Virus record (IMG/VR): IMGVR_UViG_3300032282_003429 | Coordinates: 1-28,123 of that record | Length of the DNA stretch: 28,123 nt | Direction: 5' to 3' (one strand) | Origin: a virus | Part shown: piece after piece, positions 23,182 to 28,123 of the stretch | Position numbering within the stretch: position 1 is the first letter of the stretch | How the letters are laid out: each line of letters opens with the position of its first letter | The notes under the pieces: model-generated | Told to the model about the DNA's origin: nothing | Databases searched by the model: none | Seen by the model: the letters and a program-made list of their open reading frames with translations, nothing else | Made by a program: the position numbers and the translations under genes

Positions 23182-23474
23182 TTCAAGGAAATCCCGCCAA
23201 ATGTAATGTGGGCAATAAAGTTTGAAAAAGCACCAACCGCAGCAGCAATGATGGCAATCCAAACTTTGGTTGCAGTTATTGCACCGGCGCGCTCGCCTTT
23301 TTCAGCAGACATTTGCTGAAGGATGTTGTCCAAGGCGGACTGAATGTTTTTCAGTTCCGACTTGACTTCAACGAAGTCCCTTTCAAGTCTGTCCACTTTC
23401 TCTTCCAATCGCACAATAACCGCCGTTGTTTTGTCAAAACCGCCAGTGTTTGTAGACCGTCGTGCCGCAGCCAT
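23178..23474 (-). CDS. Coiled-coil plus C-terminal TM protein, XhlA-like lysis accessory
   Basis: A 98-residue protein. Residues 17-58 are a charged coiled coil (VIVRLEEKVDRLERDFVEVK). Residues 65-92 are a hydrophobic membrane segment (TKVWIAIIAAAVGAFSNFIA). Short coiled-coil/TM proteins between holin and endolysin resemble XhlA-type lysis accessories; a second holin is also possible. The stop overlaps the endolysin ATG. It starts five bases after the holin stop with AAGGGA as ribosome binding site. Confidence 0.7.
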   Translation of the reverse strand: MAAARRSTNTGGFDKTTAVIVRLEEKVDRLERDFVEVKSELKNIQSALDNILQQMSAEKGERAGAITATKVWIAIIAAAVGAFSNFIAHITFGGISLK

Positions 23475-23478
23475 AAGA

Positions 23479-24036
23479 TCATCCCTTCATGCTTTTGATG
23501 ATATCATCCTTAGCACGCGAACCAGAGCTGGAACCGTAGTAGAAGCTGATGATGCTAGTAAAGCTCGTTGCCAAAGAACCAAGAAGCAACAGGAAAGCCT
23601 CATTCCCTGATGCTGGCATGCCGTGGAAGGCCATGACACCCAAAATGCCAAAAAACCCAACCGTGACGCCAAGAGCGAGCGCCCTTGGTATCCAGTCTCT
23701 GGTGGACATTTGCATTTGGCGGGCGCTGTCGCGGTCATCCGCAGCAATCTTTTCCAGATCGATGTTCAGGCTCTCCATCTGAACCTTGAAATCCGCATCG
23801 ATCTTTTTCAGGGCCGTGAGCTGATCCGGCGTGGCACCGGACAGGGCGGAGGTAATATCATCCATAGAGCCGTTATCACGGCCAAGGAACAGGCTGGAAA
23901 GTGCCTTAACAGCAAGACCGGCGACCGGCCCGCCCAAAGCAGTGGCAATGGTAGGAGCTACAGCGGCCACAATGCCGCCTACAGCGCCCATTGTGCTAAG
24001 GGTGTTGCTGGTGCCGGTCTTGCTGAAAAGAGCCAT
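23479..24036 (-). CDS. Holin of the three-TM (gene-transfer-agent) family
   Basis: A 185-residue protein. The N-terminal hydrophobic stretch (VGGIVAAVAPTIATALGG) is followed by a helical connector (LKKIDADFKVQMESLNIDLE and AADDRDSARQMQMSTRDWIP) and two membrane helices (ALALGVTVGFFGILGVMAF; AFLLLLGSLATSFTSIISFY), with a C-terminal GSSSGSRAKDDIIKSM. This is the Holin_3TMs pattern. It forms the membrane lesion that releases the endolysin. GGAGG precedes the ATG, and the gene is directly adjacent to the previous stop. Confidence 0.85.
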   Translation of the reverse strand: MALFSKTGTSNTLSTMGAVGGIVAAVAPTIATALGGPVAGLAVKALSSLFLGRDNGSMDDITSALSGATPDQLTALKKIDADFKVQMESLNIDLEKIAADDRDSARQMQMSTRDWIPRALALGVTVGFFGILGVMAFHGMPASGNEAFLLLLGSLATSFTSIISFYYGSSSGSRAKDDIIKSMKG

Positions 24037-24228
24037 TTACGCCTCCGTAGCGGGCTCAGAAGCGGCTTCCTGCTGCTTCTTTTGATGTTCAGCCATCTGG
24101 GCGGAGCCTTGAGCCCGGATGCTGGCAATAATATCAGCAACAGCCTCGAATGGCTGTTTACCAAGTGCGGCCAACACAGTGTTGGCCTGTGCAATGGTCA
24201 TTTCGATGCTTACTTTAACGTCTTCCAT
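24037..24228 (-). CDS. Small helical protein before holin (63 aa)
   Basis: The ATG at 24228 is preceded by GAGGAGAGG, a strong ribosome binding site. The helical protein (TIAQANTVLAALGKQPFEAV, then IIASIRAQG) ends in an acidic, Ala/Gln-rich tail (QKKQQEAASEPATEA). It abuts the holin gene with no spacer and may help regulate lysis, but no family is recognised. It overlaps the upstream gene by 14 bases. Confidence 0.65.
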   Translation of the reverse strand: MEDVKVSIEMTIAQANTVLAALGKQPFEAVADIIASIRAQGSAQMAEHQKKQQEAASEPATEA

Positions 24229-24565
24229 GTGGTCCTCTCCTCAGCCCCCAAGGCAGGGGCATTAAGATTTCATTTACATTTTGCAATTCAGTGATTTTAC
24301 GATCCAAATCATCCTGAACGGCGGTTACATTGATAGCAGATTTAACCCACGATAACACAACATCTTCTGTGAGGTTGTCGTAAGGCACAAATCCAGATGT
24401 ATCCACGCTCAGAGGAATATCTGCAACAGAATATGTATTGGCAGAAATACCCGCCTCATTGCGCGCAATACACATCCACCAGACGCGGTTGACCACGTTT
24501 TGTAAATTGCCTTCCTGCTTTTTGGCCTGAATGCGCTGGATAGACCATGTGTATGTGTTTGCCAT
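24215..24565 (-). CDS. Small conserved-looking virion protein (116 aa)
   Basis: ATG 24565 is preferred over an in-frame TTG at 24571. The start MANTYTWSIQRIQAKKQEGN is a motif seen in short phage proteins found beside tail fibre genes (DUF7936-like). Two beta strands, an acidic stretch (NLTEDVVLSWVKSAI) and a charged helix (VQDDLDRKITELQNV) follow. It may assist fibre assembly. The end overlaps the next gene by 14 bases. Confidence 0.65.
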   Translation of the reverse strand: MANTYTWSIQRIQAKKQEGNLQNVVNRVWWMCIARNEAGISANTYSVADIPLSVDTSGFVPYDNLTEDVVLSWVKSAINVTAVQDDLDRKITELQNVNEILMPLPWGLRRGPHGRR

Positions 24566-24573
24566 CTTCAATC

Positions 24574-26667
24574 TCAGTATTCGATAATTACTAAGCCAGC
24601 CGTACCAGCGCCGCCGCTGCGGGCTGTTGCCGCAGTGCCGGATGCGCCACCACCACCACCTGCGCCATATCCAGTGGCGGCAACACCGTTACCAGCAGTA
24701 GCAAAAGCACCGCCCAAACCAAACCCAAGGCCAGTGTTTGCACCATTGGTATACACGGCCTGAGTTGCAGCCATTGTGCCGCCGTTGCCGCCAGCTTGCC
24801 CGTTTACAGAATAAGTGAAGGCCGTGCCAGAGACAGTACCACCGGCCCCGCCCGCACCGTTTGCGGTTCCAAGAAGGCCGGGGCCAGCCGTGTAGGTCAG
24901 GGCATTGTAAGTAATCGAGGATGACGTGCCGCTGGTTCCGTTAGCGTTCGAACCACCTGCCGCACCTGCTGTACCAACTGTATAAGTAATGGTGTTCTGA
25001 CCCGCGACGTAGGTCAAAACAATAACACCTACAGCACCAGAGCCACCCCCGCCGCCTGCACCGCCTGCCGTCGCCGCGTTACCACCACCGCCGCCACCAC
25101 CACCGACGACCGTTACCTTAAACTTAGCACCAGTCACTTGAACAGCGGCAGGAAGATTATATGTGGCCGCTGTTCCCGTTGTTTGCAGAACAATGTTTTG
25201 ATATCCAGCGCCAGCAGTTGCTGTAAGTGTTGTTGCGTTAAGGGTTGTTACGGTTGGCGTTGATGAAAATGAAGGAGCGCCTGCATTTGCTGTCAATACA
25301 CTATTAGCAGCGCCCTGTGCCGTCACAAGAATAGCGCCTGTCGTGTTGCCATACAAAACGCCATTTAGAGTAAATGTGCCAACACCAGTTCCGCCATTTG
25401 CTACGGTCAGATCATTAGTAAGGCTCAACGTACCAATTGCAGTAGTAGATGTGTTGAGGAATGTAGCATTGCCATTTGATGCAATTGTAAGAGCGGTAAC
25501 AGCACCGTTGTTACCTGTCTTAAATACAATGCTATCGCCGGAAGCAGCGACGTTACTTGTTGATTGCAATGTCAGAGAAGACGCTGCTGCCGTTCCACCA
25601 ATAACCAAAGGCACCGTTGCAGATGTTGTAATTGTTGGAGTAGCAATTGTTGGCGATGTTCCAAGAACAACAGCACCGGTACCTGTTGCGGTGCTAAAAT
25701 CAGTATATCCAGCTTCCCAGTCAGCCGCCGTTGTAAGCGTCGTGCCAATGCACGTCACCATCACTGTTGTTCCGGGGATGACAGTGATAACAAGGTTTCC
25801 GCCAGACGAGTTGACCGTCAGGTTTCCGGTTGAATTATTGACAATGTGGAATGTCCACCCCGTGGCAAGAGTGCTTGTGACGGGGAGGGTAATTGTCTGT
25901 GTAGATGTTCCAGTAAAGAACTGGAAATAGGTGCTGGTATTTGTAAGGACTGTAGTCCCGGCGGCGGTAGCGGTAGAAGTCCATGTCGTCAGGTTTGTAA
26001 GGGCTGCGTTAGCAGTTGTTTTTCCAGTGCCACCATTCGCAATGGCTAATGTGCCAGCAACAGTAACGCTGCCTGTAGTAGATGTAGATGGCGTTAAGCC
26101 TGTGGTGCCAAACGAAATATCTGAAACACCGGAAGTAGATGGGATTGTGCTAGACCATGTTGGCGCACCACCCGTGTTGGCTACAAGAATTTGTCCCGTA
26201 GTACCGGCGGCTGTTGTGGAAGCTACGCCAGATGCGTTTGCGTAAACTGATCCCCATGGAGTGGCACCAGACAATGTAAGGGATGTGCCACTAATTGCAC
26301 CGCCAGTAATCGATACTGAGCTACTTCCAAAACTAGTAATGCCAGTAATTGTGCCGCCGGTGATAGCGACAGAATTGGCATTCTGGGTAGACATCGTGCC
26401 AAGGCCGGTGATGTCCGTATTTGGAATTGTAGCGACTGTGGTAAATGGACTTATGCCATTGGCCTTGAGATAGCCAGCCGTGAATGTCGCCGCCCCCGTG
26501 CCTCCAGTGTCAACCGGCCAAGGACCGCCGTAACCTGTGGCGGCAAGTACTGCGATCTGCGAGACGGTGGCGCGCTTAGATGTTCCGCTCTGAACAATTT
26601 CAATTTGCTCAGAACCTGTCAGGGCAATAACTGGGGTCAAATTTGGAATTTGCACATAAGAAGACAT
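24574..26667 (-). CDS. Tail fibre with glycine-rich receptor-binding tip
   Basis: A 697-residue protein. The N-terminus (IPNLTPVIALTGSEQIEIVQ) is a typical attachment domain. Residues 90-500 are Gly/Ser/Thr-rich repeats (ITGGTITGITSFGSSSVSIT, LAIANGGTGKTTANAALTNL, LTVANGGTGVGTFTLNGVLY) forming a beta-helical shaft. The last 180 residues are a glycine-rich tip: VTVVGGGGGGGGNAATAGGA, many G-x-G runs, ending GTAGLVIIEY. This matches the glycine-rich phage adhesin type, where loops between polyglycine sheets contact the receptor. It starts two bases after the upstream stop. Confidence 0.85.
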   Translation of the reverse strand: MSSYVQIPNLTPVIALTGSEQIEIVQSGTSKRATVSQIAVLAATGYGGPWPVDTGGTGAATFTAGYLKANGISPFTTVATIPNTDITGLGTMSTQNANSVAITGGTITGITSFGSSSVSITGGAISGTSLTLSGATPWGSVYANASGVASTTAAGTTGQILVANTGGAPTWSSTIPSTSGVSDISFGTTGLTPSTSTTGSVTVAGTLAIANGGTGKTTANAALTNLTTWTSTATAAGTTVLTNTSTYFQFFTGTSTQTITLPVTSTLATGWTFHIVNNSTGNLTVNSSGGNLVITVIPGTTVMVTCIGTTLTTAADWEAGYTDFSTATGTGAVVLGTSPTIATPTITTSATVPLVIGGTAAASSLTLQSTSNVAASGDSIVFKTGNNGAVTALTIASNGNATFLNTSTTAIGTLSLTNDLTVANGGTGVGTFTLNGVLYGNTTGAILVTAQGAANSVLTANAGAPSFSSTPTVTTLNATTLTATAGAGYQNIVLQTTGTAATYNLPAAVQVTGAKFKVTVVGGGGGGGGNAATAGGAGGGGGSGAVGVIVLTYVAGQNTITYTVGTAGAAGGSNANGTSGTSSSITYNALTYTAGPGLLGTANGAGGAGGTVSGTAFTYSVNGQAGGNGGTMAATQAVYTNGANTGLGFGLGGAFATAGNGVAATGYGAGGGGGASGTAATARSGGAGTAGLVIIEY

Positions 26668-26669
26668 GA

Positions 26670-27386
26670 TCAGACCCCGGATTTCGGAACATCGACAAAG
26701 TTATACGGCAATCCGACCGCCAATGGAACCAGCAAGGAAGTGTTATTGCTGAGAGTGGCGGCTGAAACAGGGAATGTCGTGATGTATGTAAACGTCACAC
26801 TATCCACCACGGTAATTGTAAACGTGCCCATTGCCATCGTATTAGACAGGCCTTGGATGCCGACGATGTTGCCAGTCGAAAGACCGTGGGCATTTTGTGT
26901 CACGACAGTAATTGTGTAAGTGTTATCTGACGTAACAGAACGTAAGGGAATTGGCTGGTTTGGCGTGGCGCGGGTATCAATACCCAAAAGTGGGCCAACC
27001 TCCTGAGATACGCGAGGATTGTCAGTGGCAACGCCATCCGCCGACGTTACACGGATATCTCCGCCGGGCACAGGAAGGCCCGTGAGCGGGTCTACGGTGT
27101 TATAACCGGAAACTTGCCGTTGATCGCTGCTATCGAGCCTGTACGGCTCAACACGCGGGTTTTTGACCGGCATTGGGTCCGCGGGGAGAACGATGGCACG
27201 AAGCTGGTTTTGAGGGATATCGTTACATTTGCGGCAAACCAGTTGACGCTTATTAAGCAAGCTCGCGCCATTCCAATCGAACTGCCAAGACAGATCGACG
27301 TGATTGTAAAGAAACCCGCATTTGTCGCATATAGCGAAAGCTTGCGGGTTCTTTGTACTAACTCTGGCTTTGCCGTGTGGCCTCAT
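26670..27386 (-). CDS. Zinc-ribbon virion protein with C-terminal beta module
   Basis: A 238-residue protein. FAICDKCGFLYNH (C20, C23) and LVCRKCND (C51, C54) form a four-cysteine zinc ribbon around a W-rich strand. A linker (residues 60-150) is Pro/Asp-rich. Residues 155-204 (AHGLSTGNIVGIQGLS; MGTFTITVVDSVTFTYITTF) form a beta module matching the repeats in the 1081-residue protein. The start overlaps the adaptor stop by ATGA. Zinc-ribbon proteins of this kind occur next to adaptor genes in podoviruses. The function is probably structural or in assembly. Confidence 0.7.
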   Translation of the reverse strand: MRPHGKARVSTKNPQAFAICDKCGFLYNHVDLSWQFDWNGASLLNKRQLVCRKCNDIPQNQLRAIVLPADPMPVKNPRVEPYRLDSSDQRQVSGYNTVDPLTGLPVPGGDIRVTSADGVATDNPRVSQEVGPLLGIDTRATPNQPIPLRSVTSDNTYTITVVTQNAHGLSTGNIVGIQGLSNTMAMGTFTITVVDSVTFTYITTFPVSAATLSNNTSLLVPLAVGLPYNFVDVPKSGV

Positions 27387-28081
27387 GCGCGGAAATACCC
27401 GTTGATTTGCGGGCTAATATACATGGAAGCGTATTCCGTGTCTTGTGCCGCCGCAATTTCATAAGCCTCATCAGCCACTGCCTTAAGCATTGCCGCCGAC
27501 TGCGGTGCCCAAGTCTGAGAAAGGCGATAGGCGAGGCCGGTAGCAAAAGCCTCGTACCAGCGATACGGAATTTCGACATTTTCGCCGCCAGCAATATTGG
27601 CATCCTGAATTTGGCGGACTTTGTAATAGCTCAGTGTACCCGGATTGCCGCTGCCATCTGGAACCGGCCACAGGCTGATCGTCGGGCTGATCAGGCGATC
27701 AAACCAATAAACAGTAGGGAAACCTTGCTGTTCCTTATTAGGATACGACGCATATTCCGTGCGGCTAATTGGCAAGATAATGCGGTCAGTATTTGTACCG
27801 CCATTGATTGTCGTTACATAAGCATCGAGAACCATAACCGTGTTGCTATCTACAGAATATGTAGCCTGCCCCTCGATGAGGGTAATTGTGGGAACGAGTT
27901 CTACAGCCCAGAGATTGACGCCTTGGTTAGCCCAGCGCGACAGCATAAGGTTCGTTGCCATTTTGGCACTTTCCATATGCTCTTGAAGCAAGGATGTTGA
28001 GCGAATGCCACACAAATTGTAAGCGTAAATTACCACTTCGCTCAATGAAGGATTAAAATTGTATGTGTTGCTGGTGGTCAT
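27383..28081 (-). CDS. Head-tail adaptor/tail tubular A-like protein
   Basis: A 232-residue protein, the first complete gene of the late operon visible here. It has helical ends (SEVVIYAYNLCGIRSTSLLQ, MATNLMLSRWANQGVNLWAV) around a beta core (LWPVPDGSGNPGTLSYYKVR) and a late helical part (RWYEAFATGLAYRLSQTWAP). This resembles the connector proteins of podoviruses (T7 gp11/P22 gp4 type) that dock on the portal. AGGGCC lies before the ATG at 28081. Confidence 0.7.
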   Translation of the reverse strand: MTTSNTYNFNPSLSEVVIYAYNLCGIRSTSLLQEHMESAKMATNLMLSRWANQGVNLWAVELVPTITLIEGQATYSVDSNTVMVLDAYVTTINGGTNTDRIILPISRTEYASYPNKEQQGFPTVYWFDRLISPTISLWPVPDGSGNPGTLSYYKVRQIQDANIAGGENVEIPYRWYEAFATGLAYRLSQTWAPQSAAMLKAVADEAYEIAAAQDTEYASMYISPQINGYFRA

Positions 28082-28090
28082 GGTGAGGCC

Positions 28091-28123
28091 CTATTTAATT
28101 TGATGCACATTATCAGAAAGTCC
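28091..28123 (-). CDS. Partial upstream late gene, C-terminal end only
   Basis: Reading into the window from the right edge on the minus strand, one frame is open for ten residues (GLSDNVHQIK) and stops at TAG 28091-28093, nine bases before the next ATG. Given the dense late operon, this is likely the end of the next gene, possibly the capsid protein that often precedes this adaptor. Ten residues are too few to identify it. Confidence 0.45.
   Translation of the reverse strand, partial: GLSDNVHQIK

Noticed and set aside
23182-23262. Upstream extension of the endolysin with six cysteines
   Set aside because: It overlaps the membrane segment of the previous gene. The ATGA start at 23181 fits the GH108 family length.
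25343-25930. Rightward 195-residue frame opposite the tail fibre
   Set aside because: Its Val/Pro/Ala-rich composition is the expected antisense of Gly/Thr/Asn repeats.
1-28123. tRNA genes, CRISPR arrays, insertion sequences, integrase and attachment sites
   Set aside because: I saw no cloverleaf-like segment in the few gaps, no regular repeat-spacer pattern, and no transposase or integrase motifs. The only regular repeats are the iterons and the tandem dyads.

Overview
The window looks like a contiguous stretch of a tailed double-stranded DNA phage genome, most likely a podovirus of a proteobacterium. An alphaproteobacterial host is an inference from the general resemblance of the genes (a holin of the gene-transfer-agent three-TM type, podovirus-style structural proteins), not something proven here. 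There is no ribosomal RNA, tRNA, transposase, integrase or CRISPR array. Coding density is very high, and many neighbours overlap by 1-4 bases (TAATG or ATGA).

Left third (1-9993): early genes, with several strand switches. Bases 16-980 (+) carry four small proteins of unknown function. Bases 966-1440 (-) carry two small genes, one with a helix-turn-helix (HTH). Bases 1539-3215 (+) carry a secreted CHAP/NlpC-like cysteine hydrolase, two small phage proteins, a 43-residue ORF and a Cro-like regulator. Bases 3178-7045 (-) are the replication block: a PD-(D/E)XK-like protein, a Toprim/RecA-fold primase-helicase whose zinc-ribbon domain lies in a separate overlapping frame, a winged-HTH replication protein, a protein with a DnaA domain-IV-like DNA-binding region, and a RusA resolvase. 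Bases 7120-9993 (+) are a recombination cassette: Gp157-like protein, ERF annealase, SSB-like protein, two unknowns, PD-(D/E)XK nuclease and HNH protein.

Right two thirds (9987-28123, all -): late genes, read right to left with almost no gaps. They encode the end of an upstream gene (possibly capsid), a head-tail adaptor-like protein, a zinc-ribbon/beta-module protein, a tail fibre with a glycine-rich tip, two small proteins, a lysis cassette (3-TM holin, coiled-coil/TM protein, GH108 endolysin), a second adaptor-like protein, a 1081-residue tail/stabilisation-like protein, two small virion proteins, a GNAT acetyltransferase, a 1208-residue protein with an internal S74-type autoprocessing motif followed by a GH108 muramidase domain, a probable ejection protein, and two further tail-fibre-like proteins. 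Terminase and portal are not seen and presumably lie outside.

Most interesting points: (1) a lambda-like origin candidate inside the replication gene, with TTCACATC iterons at 21-24 base spacing, a 15-base palindrome and an AT-rich flank; (2) the split primase-helicase; (3) an S74 Ser/Lys dyad in the middle of a protein, upstream of a muramidase domain; (4) an extracellular beta module repeated within one structural protein and seen again in another; (5) TGTAAA/TTTACA boxes concentrated in the early non-coding gaps.
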